Shown here one piece after another: positions 1 to 9,885 of a DNA stretch of 64,000 nucleotides; positions within the stretch are counted from its first letter, which is position 1; each line of letters starts with the position of its first letter. The notes under the pieces were generated by a model. That model saw only the letters and a program-made list of their open reading frames with translations, ran no database searches and was not told where the DNA came from. Where the stretch lies: assembly GCA_030374805.1 (NCBI GenBank), contig JARGSG010000014.1, positions 1 through 64,000 on the forward strand. Reading direction: 5' to 3'. A program made the position numbers and the translations under genes. This DNA is from Gracilaria gracilis. Taxonomy: Eukaryota > Rhodophyta > Florideophyceae > Gracilariales > Gracilariaceae.

Positions 1-265
1 GGTGCGAAGCTTTGCTATACCGCAGTTGGTAATGCTACTTCACCAAGTATTGCACGAGAGCGGGCTTTATTCAGAGGCTATGGAGCTGGCAAACATTGTG
101 GCTGCTGAGGAATTCAAACTCTACGACAGCTTTGGTCCCGCAGAAACAAGGGCGTTCTTAGCAAAGGTCGCTGGTAGTGCTATCTCAGTTGCGGATCAGA
201 CTGTCCGAGCGCAAAGTCTGAAACGGCCGTACGAGGGAACGTTTTTCGAAGAGCTGCCAAGTTGA
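1..265 (+). CDS. NUP107: Nucleoporin Nup107/Nup84, C-terminal end (partial)
   Basis: The reading frame is open from the window edge to a TGA at 263-265 and gives 87 residues. They resemble the extreme C-terminus of Nup107/Nup84, the alpha-helical scaffold subunit of the Y-complex of the nuclear pore. The matching stretch has a helix with LLHQVLHESGLYSEAMELAN, then a second with an AAEEFKLYDSFG core and ALRxFLxKV-like residues; human Nup107 ends with the same helix pair (vLH..GqY.e.l.LAd.va.E..kLY..F). The start lies to the left of the window. It converges on HAT1 with only about 125 bp between stop codons, which fits a compact host genome. The identification rests on a short C-terminal match, so it is probable rather than certain. 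Confidence 0.7.
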   Translation, partial: VRSFAIPQLVMLLHQVLHESGLYSEAMELANIVAAEEFKLYDSFGPAETRAFLAKVAGSAISVADQTVRAQSLKRPYEGTFFEELPS

Positions 266-389
266 GATCTTGCGCCGTTTGCAAACGTTGTAAAGTTCAG
301 AACGAGATCTTCATGATTCGTTTTTATCCTGTTCTTCACCTGCAGTGCAAGAAGCAAAGCGAAATGGAAGTCAAGTTGAAACACGACCA

Positions 390-1655
390 TCATCGTTTAT
401 TGGTGGAGCGATATCTTATGCGAAGAATGGCTGTGTCGTATTCCATCTCCAAGTCAGCGTAAATCTCAGCTAATTTCTCCTTGCGCTCTTCCTTGTCATA
501 CTGATCGAGAGTTTCAAGATTTGCTTTAAACAGTCGACGCTTCACCCAGAGGCGATACTTCTTATACGCCTCCTCATCAGATCGGTCAGTATGCCGCAAT
601 TGATGGACCTCGACACAGCGTCGAGCCTGGCCAGGAGTCAGCAAAAGTTTTGATCCCAAAGTGTGCATAAGGTTGTTTTCCTCCGTCAAATCCAATGGAA
701 GTTCGGCGTCTAGTATTCCCGCATCATAAGCACGTCGCAAGTCAGTAACGTCGCGCAAAAGACGGAAACCGGGACTAGGATCTTCAACAGTAATTTGCAA
801 CGCCTCTCTGTTTTGCGCATCTTGGTAGATGGCGTTGAGCAGCTTAGCACCATGCCCGCTGCGCTGAAACATAGGCATGACGAATACTTGGCTGATACGG
901 ATCCGCTCCGCAAATCGCATCGGTCCATCTCCAGAGGTAAGTGCGGAGAACGGATACACGGTTGAATAAGCCACGAACTCAACTGGGCGGCCATTCTCCA
1001 AGCGGGCAATAGCAAACAGCTCCCAGCGTTCGTCATCAACGTCAATGAAGGAAGCGTCGTCAATGTGAATGAACATTAGGAAAGCCATGCGATGGTGAAA
1101 GGAAAGCAGAGCCGAGTTTGGGGAAACCGAGTTGGACTGCTCGTCGCGACTCAAAAACTTCTCCTTGTAGACGCCGAAACGAACGCCGTCGCCATTGTAT
1201 GAAGACACCTGATTGCTGAACGGGAGCGTTGATGACTCGGCGGTCATGATGGCTTCGAAGGCCGCTCGCGATGAACACAAGCCATCCTTGATAAACGGTG
1301 AAAGAAGTGCGGGTACATCGGTGGCCTCGGCACCGGGGTCTGCCTCCGATCTCTCGCCAACGCTATCGATCCATGTAGCAAGCGTCGGCATATGTATATA
1401 CAGCGCGACACGAAGACTATGCCATCCATATACGCTCTCATGTGGAACGATCTGATGCAGAAACGAAGGCGTGAAGGTGAGATGTCGCTCATACGGATCG
1501 AGTGGCGATGATGGTAACACAGAATCTGCACCAACAAAGCGCAGCTGCACGCAATCGCGCGCCTGCAAGGCCGGCCCGCGAGCATCAGGCGCGGCCGCCG
1601 GGTCGAATCGAACGCGCTTCCGCGCGGGCGGCTGTGGAGAAGCGCCGGCCATCAT
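390..1655 (-). CDS. HAT1: Histone acetyltransferase type B catalytic subunit HAT1
   Basis: This intact 421-residue protein is close to the usual HAT1 length. HAT1 acetylates newly made histone H4 on K5 and K12 before chromatin assembly, with an RbAp46/48 partner. The N-terminus is basic (RKRVRF near residue 13) and could be a nuclear signal. The HAT1 N-terminal domain follows, with the typical F.P.FlHQ segment near 60-70. The GNAT acetyl-CoA site is at about 253-277 (RISQVFVMPMFQRSGHGAKL), where Q-R-S-G-H-G-A is the R/Q-x-x-G-x-G/A loop. ITVEDPS at about 288 is another HAT1 hallmark. Translation starts at the first of two tandem ATGs at 1655. No intron is visible. The gene is transcribed away from the PP2C gene across a shared intergenic region of about 500 bp. 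Confidence 0.93.
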   Translation of the reverse strand: MMAGASPQPPARKRVRFDPAAAPDARGPALQARDCVQLRFVGADSVLPSSPLDPYERHLTFTPSFLHQIVPHESVYGWHSLRVALYIHMPTLATWIDSVGERSEADPGAEATDVPALLSPFIKDGLCSSRAAFEAIMTAESSTLPFSNQVSSYNGDGVRFGVYKEKFLSRDEQSNSVSPNSALLSFHHRMAFLMFIHIDDASFIDVDDERWELFAIARLENGRPVEFVAYSTVYPFSALTSGDGPMRFAERIRISQVFVMPMFQRSGHGAKLLNAIYQDAQNREALQITVEDPSPGFRLLRDVTDLRRAYDAGILDAELPLDLTEENNLMHTLGSKLLLTPGQARRCVEVHQLRHTDRSDEEAYKKYRLWVKRRLFKANLETLDQYDKEERKEKLAEIYADLEMEYDTAILRIRYRSTNKR

Positions 1656-2157
1656 GTGAAGAGGGTTGCGGGCGGAGGGAAGCGAGAGCGAGGCATGTTA
1701 CAAATGTGGGTGGTGCTGATGAAGGAGAACAATTTGGCGGGAAACATGCGGTTTGCGATGCAGCTGCTAATCGCAACTTGTGCGAGTTGCCGACGCCGCT
1801 TTGTGCTAGCGTTTTACCCTTGACTTCACGAAGCGCCACGTCGGACGGCGCTTTCCACCCGGCGGTCAGATTTTGTAGTGGCCAATCAACGCAATGGCAA
1901 ATGCGCCCGTGGAATCACCTGCGTCGCTGCTATAGTCGCTGCGCTCAATTGCGCCGCGCCCTGCTGCTCTTCCAAATCTCTATTGCTTCGTCAGCGTCCC
2001 TCCGCCGTCCCTCCGCCGTCCCTCCGCCGTCCCTCCGCCATCCCTTCACCGTCCCTTCACCGTCCTTTTCTTACAAGTGCCCGCCTGCCGCACTGTTCGA
2101 GCTCGCTTACCCGTGTCGCAGCGAGTCGCAGCCTTGTTCCAGCTTTATCAATCCATC
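1656..2157. promoter_or_regulatory. Divergent intergenic region between HAT1 and the PP2C gene
   Basis: About 500 bp separate the HAT1 start (1655, minus) from the first ATG of the PP2C frame (2158, plus). The region probably holds both promoters. It is rich in C and pyrimidines on the plus strand and contains the 11-bp tandem repeat listed separately. Long open frames run through it, but they are proline- and serine-rich readings of the pyrimidine tract without recognisable domains. No clear TATA element was assigned. Confidence 0.45.
1996..2061 (+). repeat. 11-bp tandem repeat, six copies
   Basis: The unit GTCCCTCCGCC is repeated four times exactly (1996-2039), then twice as a variant with TT and A in place of C and G (2040-2061). 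It lies about 100 bp upstream of the PP2C ATG, probably in promoter or 5' leader sequence. Confidence 0.9.
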
Positions 2158-3144
2158 ATGCACCCCGCCTTTGTCACCCCGCTTCTGCCTCGCGCTCGCC
2201 AACCGTGCCCGTCTGTGCGCCACGCCAATACCCCGCGCTGCAGCTCGGTGCGTGCGCCCGACTCCTTCAGCCCATCGCGCTATGCCCCACGCCACCATCC
2301 CCTCATGATAGAGCTTGCGTCGCACACTATCTCGCTCGACGAATGTGCTCCCACCGACCACACCTTCACCAGGACCGAATCGCCCGCTCTTGCGATGGTG
2401 GATTACCCGGAAGCCTCCGCTGATGGTCCACTCATGTTGGAGTACGTACAACATCGCCTCTCACGCAGTCATCTGTACGGGCCGCATGAACCGCAATCGG
2501 ACCTTCGCGCCATTCTGGCTGGTGCGCTTTCTGCGTACGGCAGTCCGCCAGGCTTCTCCGCCATGCTGGTCGACACTGCACACGATTTCTTGCATGTCGC
2601 TTGGGTTGGATCTTGTGGTTTCGTCGTCGTCAGAGATGATGCCATTGTGTACAGAAGCTATGGTGATCGTTTAGGCCGTTCAGCACTCGAACATGCTTTG
2701 AACGAACCGTGTGATGCACCTCCACCAAGTACCACATCTACCCCCACCCCACTCACCCCGGACTCGTTGGCAGCACGGAAGCGCCCGCATCGTGATACAG
2801 TCAGCACGTCAGACATTCAAGTTGATTATTTCGCTCTGCAAGATAACGACCTTGTCATTGCTGGCACCGATGGGTTTTTCTCCAACGTCAGTGAACGTCA
2901 GATTCTTGCGTTCGTGCGGCCGGTTCCCAACGCCGACGATCCTCAATTAGCTATCGCAAATGCAACTTGCCTGGGAAGCTGGCGGTACGATGATGTGCAC
3001 TTCATCTCGTACTATCTCGCAATCATTGCAGCTAACTTTGCCACAGCTACCAACTCCAAACCGTATCTGCCCTTTCCTTTTCCGCCCAGTCCGCATTTGG
3101 ATGACGTCACTGTCGCATGTATATCATGTTCCTTTGCCGTGTGA
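2158..3144 (+). CDS. PP2C-family (PPTC7-like) protein phosphatase, possibly catalytically altered
   Basis: The frame gives 328 residues from the first ATG; the open frame extends further 5' but without an ATG. PP2C/PPTC7 landmarks are present in order: GSCGFVVVRDDAIVYRS in the middle (PPTC7 has G.SGF.v.R.g.vv.rS), DNDLVIAGTDGFFSNV (the D-x-G-T-D-G-x-x-x-N strand that supplies a metal-binding Asp), and LDDVTVACISC at the end (the D-D-[IV]-T-[VA] motif). The region that should hold the first metal motif, D-G-V-G-G, reads ALAMVDYPEASADGPL here, so one Mg/Mn ligand site appears replaced. PPTC7 relatives act in mitochondria or plastids. The first 60 residues, rich in R, S and P and poor in acids, could be a targeting peptide. 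Phosphatase activity is uncertain. Confidence 0.72.
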   Translation: MHPAFVTPLLPRARQPCPSVRHANTPRCSSVRAPDSFSPSRYAPRHHPLMIELASHTISLDECAPTDHTFTRTESPALAMVDYPEASADGPLMLEYVQHRLSRSHLYGPHEPQSDLRAILAGALSAYGSPPGFSAMLVDTAHDFLHVAWVGSCGFVVVRDDAIVYRSYGDRLGRSALEHALNEPCDAPPPSTTSTPTPLTPDSLAARKRPHRDTVSTSDIQVDYFALQDNDLVIAGTDGFFSNVSERQILAFVRPVPNADDPQLAIANATCLGSWRYDDVHFISYYLAIIAANFATATNSKPYLPFPFPPSPHLDDVTVACISCSFAV

Positions 3145-4215
3145 CATCTCCATCCGCGCAGAAACCTTACCGTGTCATGCTTGTAGCCTATGTATACAAT
3201 GTAAACAATGTAAATCATCAACCTTTCTTTCATGGGGTACACAGGCAAAATGTTCAGTGATCCCTACAGTCAATGTGCCATAGTATGACTCTCTCTGTGC
3301 GCAGCCATTTTGACTTTTTCCATCACCTTTTAAGCAGGAATATTCAATCAATGTATTCGCAAGTAAAACTTATCCATATCCAGAACTCATGTTGAGAGGA
3401 GCTTTATCTCAAAATTCCCGGTCTATCTATTTGCATGTCATGGCTTCAGCAATTGTTCGTCCCCTTTATCTCTAAAGCTGAGGGTCACTGTATCTATCCT
3501 AGTGTCACTTGGCGGGTACAATATGTCCTGTACACTATATGAATATTATTCGGAAAGCCTGCAAGGTTAGGCAGCGTTTGAATCTTCACACTTCTTAGAT
3601 ACGATAGATGCGAAGGATTGAAACGCACACTTTCCTTTTCTAACCCAACTATAGCTGGGAATAAACGCATTCCTTCATTTATTGGGACGTGATGACCACC
3701 TCAAGAAAGATCTCATTGATGACTACAGCTGGTCCAAGATAGACCCACCAATTACACCGGAGCAATAGCTGAAATATCATGCCTGGGAGAAAGCTATACA
3801 AGATTGGGGGCGCACTCATATTAAAACGCACTCACTCATAGAGCACAGAAAGAGGCGTAGGAATTTGACTACGAGTACGAGCTTCTGAGTAAAAAAGATT
3901 CTCTTCGGTTTATTCGTCCCAACCCTCCAGACTAACAGTTGGGACAGTGTTTCACGACTAAAGCTCTCATACTTCACGAAGAATATAACAGTGGCCCTTC
4001 ACAGAAGCTTATGCTCTTCATCACCCATGCAAAACCCTTGGGCCCGATCACGGCAGACTGCATACGTGTTTTCTTTCCGAATCCCCAATGATGGAACGAT
4101 TGAGATTGTCAACTCATTCATAAAGGCACCTAACTCTCACTTTCGCTATCCGTCCGGTCTTCACAACCCTCTCACCATTCCGAAGTAGCGAAGCTCTTCG
4201 AGACAGCAATTCATC
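3145..4215. other. Intergenic region upstream of the phosphate transporter
   Basis: This 1.07-kb stretch is more AT-rich than its neighbours. I found no protein domain, tRNA or clear repeat. Short open frames (for example 3991-4188) run up to the transporter gene but look like leader sequence. The final part, TTCATCATGGCA around the ATG at 4216, gives a good eukaryotic start context. Confidence 0.5.
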
Positions 4216-6147
4216 ATGGCAGAAGGTTTCAGCTGGCCTCTCCTCAACTCCCCTTACCCACTCGTCGATGGTGTTGCTATCAACACCGTTGATAGGTACC
4301 TATGGATGGTCATTGTCGGTGGTATCCTTGCCTTTGCTATGGCATGGGGCATTGGTGCGAATGATGTCGCCAATGCGTTCGCTACCTCCGTCGGTGCCGG
4401 TTCTTTGGATCTCAAGTGGGCTTGCGTTATCGCCGCTGTGATGGAATTCCTTGGTGCCCTTCTACTCGGTGGCTCTGTCACTGATACTGTCCGTAAGAAG
4501 ATCATCAAAGCTGATGTTTTCAACCCTCTCGAGTCCGATGGCACCTCTAACGGTCCGGAGCTCCTCATGACTGGTTTCTTGGTTGCGCTCATCACCGCCA
4601 CCACCTGGTTGATTGTCGCCACCTACCTTTCGCTCCCGGTGTCCACCACCCATTCCATCATTGGCTCCCTCGTTGGTGTGGGTCTTGCTTTCCGTGGTGG
4701 CTCGGCTGTCGTTTGGATCTCCAGTGGTTCTGGCTTCTCCAAGCTCAAAGGTCTTGTTGGTGTCATCCTCTCCTGGATCATCTCTCCGGTTCTTTCCGCC
4801 ATCCTCGCTGTCATCATGTTCTTGATTGTCCGTACTCTTGTGCTCCGCCGCAAGGACTCTCTCAAAGCCGGTTACTTGTTCATGCCGCTCTTCTACGGTA
4901 TCACCATCTCCGTCACCATCTTCTTCATCATCTTCAAGGGAGACAAGCGTTTCGGTATCAAGAAGAAGCTTTCTCTCGGAGGCGCCATTGGTATCGCTTT
5001 TGGTGCTGGTGCTGTCGTTGCCATCATCTCTTTCTTTACTATTGTCCCGCTTGTCAAGAAGTACATTGAGCGATGGGATGCTCGTCAGAAGGAGCTGGCC
5101 GAAAACCCCGAACTTGCTGCTGCTGAGGCTGAGAAAAAAGGCAAGGTCGAGGGCGCCCTTAAGAAGGTCGGTATTAACCTTAACGTTGAGGAGGACCTCG
5201 ACGAGGATGTCATCCGCATGCATGACAATGTCGAGAAGTTTGACCCCAAGACTGAGCGTCTCTTCACTTGGGTCCAGGTTTTCACAGCCGCTTTTGATGC
5301 GTTCGCCCATGGTGCCAACGATGTCGCTAACGCCATCGCTCCGTTCGCTTCCATCTACCAGTTGTACAGAAAGAACGGTATCATCTCTAAGATCGACAGC
5401 AACGAGTTCGAGAAGGACGGTGTGTACGTCGGGGGCAAGCGTGACGGTGATAAGTTTGCCGAGGAAGAGAAGATTCCAGACTTTGAAGCCTTCTGTGGAG
5501 AGATTGGCGATGACGAGTACATCGCTTGCGAGCCCAGCTTCCCGTTCCTGAATGGAGGCGCTGGCAAGTCTGCCGTATTCTCCAAGTATGATGAGGACGG
5601 TAAGTTGGTTGGAGAAGGCACCTGCTACACCAAATGTAACCCGGGTGCGGCTACCGCACACACGAGCGACAAGCAATCAGTGCCGCTCTGGATTCTCGCT
5701 CTCGGCGGTATCGGTATCGTTGCTGGTCTCGCCATGTGGGGTTACCGTATCATTGTCGCCATCGGTGTGAAGCTCACCAAGCTCACCCCGTCCCGTGGTT
5801 TTTCGATTGAGATTGGAGCTGCCATCACCGTCCTCATTGCCTCCAGTGTTGGTCTTCCGGTTTCCACCACCCATTGCCAGGTGGGTGCCACCATGGGTGT
5901 CGGTCTTGTCGAGTTCAAGGCCTCCACCGTCAACTGGAAGCAGTTCTTCTTCATCTGCGTCGGATGGGTGTTCACTGTTCTTCTCACCGGTTTCATGGCC
6001 GCCGCCATCTATGCCGTCTTGATCTACACCCCGCAAGCCTTCACCCGCGGTGACGGCCCTATCAACTACTGCCCGGGAGAGAACCTCTTCCAGTTCAACG
6101 CCGAGAAGGAAGCCTTCCAGGGTATTGGCTGTTCTGGTCTTGTCTAA
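4216..6147 (+). CDS. PiT-family (SLC20/Pho89) Na+ or H+/phosphate symporter
   Basis: This intact 643-residue membrane protein belongs to the inorganic phosphate transporter family. Each of the two inverted halves carries the PiT signature: GANDVANAFATSVG at about 47-60 and HGANDVANAIAPFAS at about 363-377. Each half also has the LPVSTTH loop (about 140 and 548) that lines the substrate path. Hydrophobic segments are regularly spaced. A hydrophilic cytoplasmic loop (about 285-355) rich in E and K separates the halves, as in Pho89 and SLC20. A second polar loop (about 395-480) contains several cysteines (FCGEI, IACEPS, TCYTKC), probably extracellular and disulfide-bonded. It should import phosphate at the plasma membrane. 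No intron is visible and codon use is strongly biased toward C-ending codons, suggesting high expression. Confidence 0.95.
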   Translation: MAEGFSWPLLNSPYPLVDGVAINTVDRYLWMVIVGGILAFAMAWGIGANDVANAFATSVGAGSLDLKWACVIAAVMEFLGALLLGGSVTDTVRKKIIKADVFNPLESDGTSNGPELLMTGFLVALITATTWLIVATYLSLPVSTTHSIIGSLVGVGLAFRGGSAVVWISSGSGFSKLKGLVGVILSWIISPVLSAILAVIMFLIVRTLVLRRKDSLKAGYLFMPLFYGITISVTIFFIIFKGDKRFGIKKKLSLGGAIGIAFGAGAVVAIISFFTIVPLVKKYIERWDARQKELAENPELAAAEAEKKGKVEGALKKVGINLNVEEDLDEDVIRMHDNVEKFDPKTERLFTWVQVFTAAFDAFAHGANDVANAIAPFASIYQLYRKNGIISKIDSNEFEKDGVYVGGKRDGDKFAEEEKIPDFEAFCGEIGDDEYIACEPSFPFLNGGAGKSAVFSKYDEDGKLVGEGTCYTKCNPGAATAHTSDKQSVPLWILALGGIGIVAGLAMWGYRIIVAIGVKLTKLTPSRGFSIEIGAAITVLIASSVGLPVSTTHCQVGATMGVGLVEFKASTVNWKQFFFICVGWVFTVLLTGFMAAAIYAVLIYTPQAFTRGDGPINYCPGENLFQFNAEKEAFQGIGCSGLV

Positions 6148-6552
6148 GCTATTGTTCAACTGTTGGAGAATGGGAAGGTTTTCCATAGGTCATAGTTTGT
6201 TCTCGGCATGCCTAAAAGTTAACTTCTGAAACACGGATCTATTCCTTTGTCTTGTTGTAGTTATTGTTCTTTATTGTGAGCGCGTACGTCTATTCCTCGT
6301 ATCGCCTGTGGTTTTCTAACCGCCACCATTCACCTATATGGCTTCTTGAAGACTTATCCGTTAGCTACAGATACGTTCACATAGTTTCTACAGTTACACT
6401 AAGGAAGCATTAGGTCTCAAGATGTTCTCGCCGGCGTGAGCATTTCGCTACCGATGATTTTCGCCCGGTTATCCACAGATCCTCTCCACTGGTACAGGTG
6501 AGAACTGTATTTAGTGTGGGCCACGCTAAACTGCCACTGGAAAGTATATGAC

Positions 6553-6585
<33 letters not shown>

Positions 6586-6691
6586 ATATTATTAAAGGAG
6601 CCGTTTGAGGCCGTCTGATACAAAATATGTTTATTTATATAGACGTAACGTATAAAAAAACCAGTAAAGAAGCTGTCAAGTTTGTACCCTG
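6148..6691. other. 3' flank of the phosphate transporter
   Basis: The transporter's 3' untranslated region probably occupies the first 200-300 bp. Beyond it lie the long poly-C tract (listed separately) and the edge of the decayed mariner fragment. I see no gene here. Confidence 0.5.
6554..6585 (+). repeat. Poly-C homopolymer, 32 bases
   Basis: An uninterrupted run of 32 C residues lies between the transporter gene and the first Tc1/mariner remnant. It is G-rich on the other strand, so it could form a G-quadruplex. The exact length may be inaccurate because homopolymers this long are hard to sequence. Confidence 0.9.
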
Positions 6692-7055
6692 TCATCTCGT
6701 TCTTTGATGACAGCGGCGTCCCTGGTTGATAGCCGAAACACATTTTTCTAAGTTTTGGACTGTATTAAACTGACGGATATTAGCATAACTCTGCCTTGCT
6801 AACCATCCCCAGACGTTCTTCATAGGATTGAGGTCAGGCAAGCGCGCGAGCCAATTCATTAAACGAATATTTTGTTCTTGAAACCAAGTTTCAGTGTCGT
6901 TACTCACGTGTATGGGAGTATTATCTTGTTAAGTCCACAGAAGCAGCATGTTTTCTTCCGCAAATAAAAGCAAATGTTTCTCCATGATCTTCAGATAAAG
7001 AATCTTTGTCTTCTGTCTGCTCTTTACAGTGCGCGAAACAGCTACGACACCCCAT
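6692..7055 (-). mobile_element. Tc1/mariner transposase fragment (decayed)
   Basis: Read on the minus strand, about 120 codons match the C-terminal half of a Tc1/mariner DDE transposase. The order is a segment like 'VWG.fS....', then a HLLLFAEEN stretch where HLLPFA is usual, then QDNTPIHVSNDTETWFQ (normally QQDNAPxHxS, catalytic Asp), then WLARLPDLNPMKNVWGWLARQ (normally WPARSPDLNPIENVWG, third acidic residue in the E position). The third-position E reads as K here and one stop interrupts the frame just before QDN, so it is a dead fragment. No terminal inverted repeats were assigned. Confidence 0.85.
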
Positions 7056-7767
7056 GTTTCAACCCGCACATGTGCGGGTGATGAGGCTTACAATTAGTGC
7101 TTTACATAGACTATCCGTTACATAAAAACGAATAAAACGAGCTTTGTTTCTTTCTTCAAACAACCGCCATTCTTGCGTTAGAACAAAACGGCTACTACTT
7201 GGCGCGAAGTGGCTATACGAAATATATATACCTTATGAAAGTAATATAGCTAGTAGAACCAATTTCAATCCACTCAAGGCCAGCACCAAGTTCCAAAACA
7301 GCCTTTGAGTGTACTACATCCTTTTCACACAGACCAGGCATGACTAAATGTCAGTTCCTAACCTATAAAACGCAAACCAAAGTTAAAGCCTTTAACACAA
7401 GCGATTGCTCCGTAGTAGCAATTTCAAGACACATATAACGCAGCCGAGATGTCATATCTTGCTATTTAAAAAACCCTGCTATGTATAAGAAAAAAATGCA
7501 ACAAAAAAGAAGCTGCCGGTCACTTATCGACTTCTTTTAGTTAGGGAGATAACAAAGAGCCACTGATCCGCATAGAAGCTAAAATCAGCTCTTTAGTTGC
7601 CGGTAACAACTCAGCGAGTGCAGCAACTTTCATCGCAGATGTCGCACCTAAAGTACCAAAAGATTAAAAATGCCTCACCACTACTGTATCACCACAAACT
7701 ACACCGCCTAAATTGGGCATGACATAGGCAGACATGAAAATCTGGTGATAGGAGACGGGTTGTGTTT
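7056..7767. other. AT-rich stretch between mariner fragments
   Basis: No coding segment could be supported. It is AT-rich and contains phrases similar to other parts of this transposon-decay zone. It probably consists of flanking or terminal parts of Tc1/mariner copies too diverged to place. Confidence 0.35.
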
Positions 7768-8331
7768 TCTGGTGAGAAAAACTTTAACTTGGATGGTCCA
7801 GGCGGCTTTGCCTACTATTGAAATGATATGCGTAAGAACGAGAGGGTTATGTCTAAGAGATAAAAAAAAGGAGCTAGGGTCATGGTTTGGAAATATTTTT
7901 CAGAAACAGTTGTGAAGACATTGGCAGTTATACGTTGTAATCAAAATTCTAGAAAGTACGTCAAGACACTAAAAGACCATTTACTGCCGCATATGGCAAG
8001 GACTTTCGTCATAGCTTGGGGTTTTCAGCAGGTAAATGCTACAATTCATACCTCTAAGTTTAGTAGAGGCTAGTTAACGTCAAATAATATCAAGGTTATG
8101 GATTAGCATGCTCGTATCCCGGATTTGAACCCAATTGAAAACCTTTGGGCCTTGATGGCGAGGCGTGTGTACGCGGATGCAAGGTATTTTCTGTCGGTGG
8201 AAGAGCTGGTTGACCGTGTTGTGTTAGAGTGGAACACGGTGGACCGTAACACGTATTACAACCTTGTCCAAAGTATGACAAGGCGTTTTTCGTCTGTCTT
8301 AGAAAGACAGAGAATTGAAACTGAGTATTAG
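7768..8331 (+). mobile_element. Tc1/mariner transposase fragment (decayed, opposite strand)
   Basis: On the plus strand the order of matches is VFSGEKNFNLDGPGGF (normally VFSDEKxFNLDGPDG, first catalytic Asp), MVWKYFSE, RKYVKTLKDHLLPHM, WGFQQVNATIHTSKF (normally FQQDNAPxHxS) and IPDLNPIENLWALMARRVYADAR, ending at a TAG after IETEY. Several in-frame stops and replaced catalytic residues (D to G, D to V) show that it is dead. It differs in sequence from the neighbouring minus-strand fragment, so the two are different copies or subfamilies. Confidence 0.87.
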
Positions 8332-8679
8332 AGCGACTCTGGCGTGCGTAATTTGTCACAGTTGTCCACCTGTCGTATAGGAATTTCACCCCTTGAGTAA
8401 CCTTTTAGAATATATCTTTGTTTCTGGTAAAGCTTTGACGCTTTTACTGCTTTTGTTTTATTGGTTTTTTATATTGGCGTGAAGTGCACAGACTCTAAAG
8501 CCTCAGCGAGGGAGAAGTTGCTTGCAACAGACGAATATCTGGGTGTAGTATAAGGATTTTTCTCACTGTATCAGGACCTATTCTGCACTTTCAAATGTAG
8601 AAAAAGCACCTCACACCATTATACTACAACCTCCGTTCTAGCTCTGCGACAGCGCTAACTCTTAATTTGGTAGATCGCT

Positions 8680-8860
8680 GTCAATAAGAATTCAAACCGT
8701 CAGGGCCATCAAGACCAAACCGTTTCTCATCTGAAAACACGGCAGCCTCATATGTTTTCAGAGGCCAACCCACATGACCACAAGCCCATTTGAGGCTCCA
8801 TTCTTTCTGTAAAGGTGTGAGTGGGGATTTCTTTTTGGCCTAACGATGCTTAAGTAAATC
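8680..8860 (-). mobile_element. Tc1/mariner transposase fragment (third)
   Basis: On the minus strand, about 60 codons read TPLTPLQKEWSLKWACGHVG followed by GWPLKTYEAAVFSDEKRFGL and DGPDGLNSY. This is the segment around the first catalytic Asp of Tc1/mariner transposases (W...vvFSDEkrFnLdGpDG). Here the D and the DGPDG motif are intact, although the piece is short and ends in a stop after NSY. It is the complement of the part missing from the 6.7-7.05 kb fragment and could be the separated N-terminal side of that copy, with the plus-strand copy inserted between. Confidence 0.8.
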
Positions 8861-9885
8861 ATTGTCGTTGAGGTAGGGACAAGTTTGAGAAAAAGGATCA
8901 GAAGGCATAACTATTGTTGGAGTTGACGCGCAGTTTTAAGAATCTTAGATGCTGTTCGAACGAGCCGACGTTAGTTCCTTACCGTCAGTTTGCAAATTTT
9001 ACCTTTGCGGGGGCTGGTTTTGTAACCTTTTGGGTTAGGCAAATAGTTTCGAACGACAAAACGGCTTCTAGTTCACGAACAGGAGGCAATTGGGCTTACA
9101 AAATGCAATTGCTTGCTCACGGCAGTAATTTGCCTCCGTTCAAACGAAGTAACGTCTCCACCACGCGTCCTTGTGATCTACGGTGGTTTAACACAATATG
9201 GTGATGGTTTGAGAATGGCTGCTCCGTCGAAACTCGTTGCTACTGGCTAAATCACCGTTGAGAGCATCGAAGTTTGCTCTCCAAAAACTCAGTTTATCTA
9301 CAGAACGTAAAGCATGAAGTTATTTGGCTTTTGTTTCGAGGGGTTTTCATACTCTGAACCCGATGGGTTAGATATATTTTATTTTTTAAGGCTCCAAATT
9401 GCTTAGTTTAGAGCTTATCGTGGTGTCTCATACTTTCCGGCGGCATTGTATTTTCATTCACACAAAACGGAGCAAGGTCACAACAATTAATGTGGCCCAC
9501 ACTAAGGATATCTTCACTGGCTGTGTGGTATACCGCTATCGCGGCAGAAAAAAGCACCACGTGTAGTTCTCTGAATGCCAGGCGATAAAACGACTTAACG
9601 GCTTGCCGACAAATCTTGGTCCATCTCCACCGACAGCATCTGATTCCATGAAGACCCATGGAGTTCCCTCACACTAAAGAGTCTACATTTCAAACGATTT
9701 TAAAAGAGCCGTTACATACCGTACGTCTGCACTATACGTTACCAAACCATGCATCATTCATTATCTTCTGACCGAAATAAATCTTCTACACACAATGACA
9801 TACCACTTTCAAGAACTTGACAACAGATTTTCATTAGCATCTGCAATAACTACCTTTATCTTCGCAGCTGTGGCTATCAAAAAAA
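8861..9885. other. Unassigned AT-rich region
   Basis: About 1 kb lies between the mariner debris and the Harbinger remnant. No domain, tRNA or clear repeat was recognised in either strand. Short open frames are present but look random. It may include terminal sequence of the following Harbinger element. Confidence 0.3.

Noticed and set aside
3690-3900. Possible gag-like fragment in the intergenic region upstream of PiT
   Set aside because: Only a weak, low-complexity resemblance over two frames; not enough to call.
4462-5676. 404-codon open frame opposite the phosphate transporter
   Set aside because: Antisense shadow of a strongly codon-biased gene; no domain, and it would overlap the whole PiT gene.
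8105-8125. TTTGAACCC-like tRNA B-box resemblance
   Set aside because: It falls within the PDLNP codons of a mariner transposase fragment, and no A-box or cloverleaf could be drawn around it.
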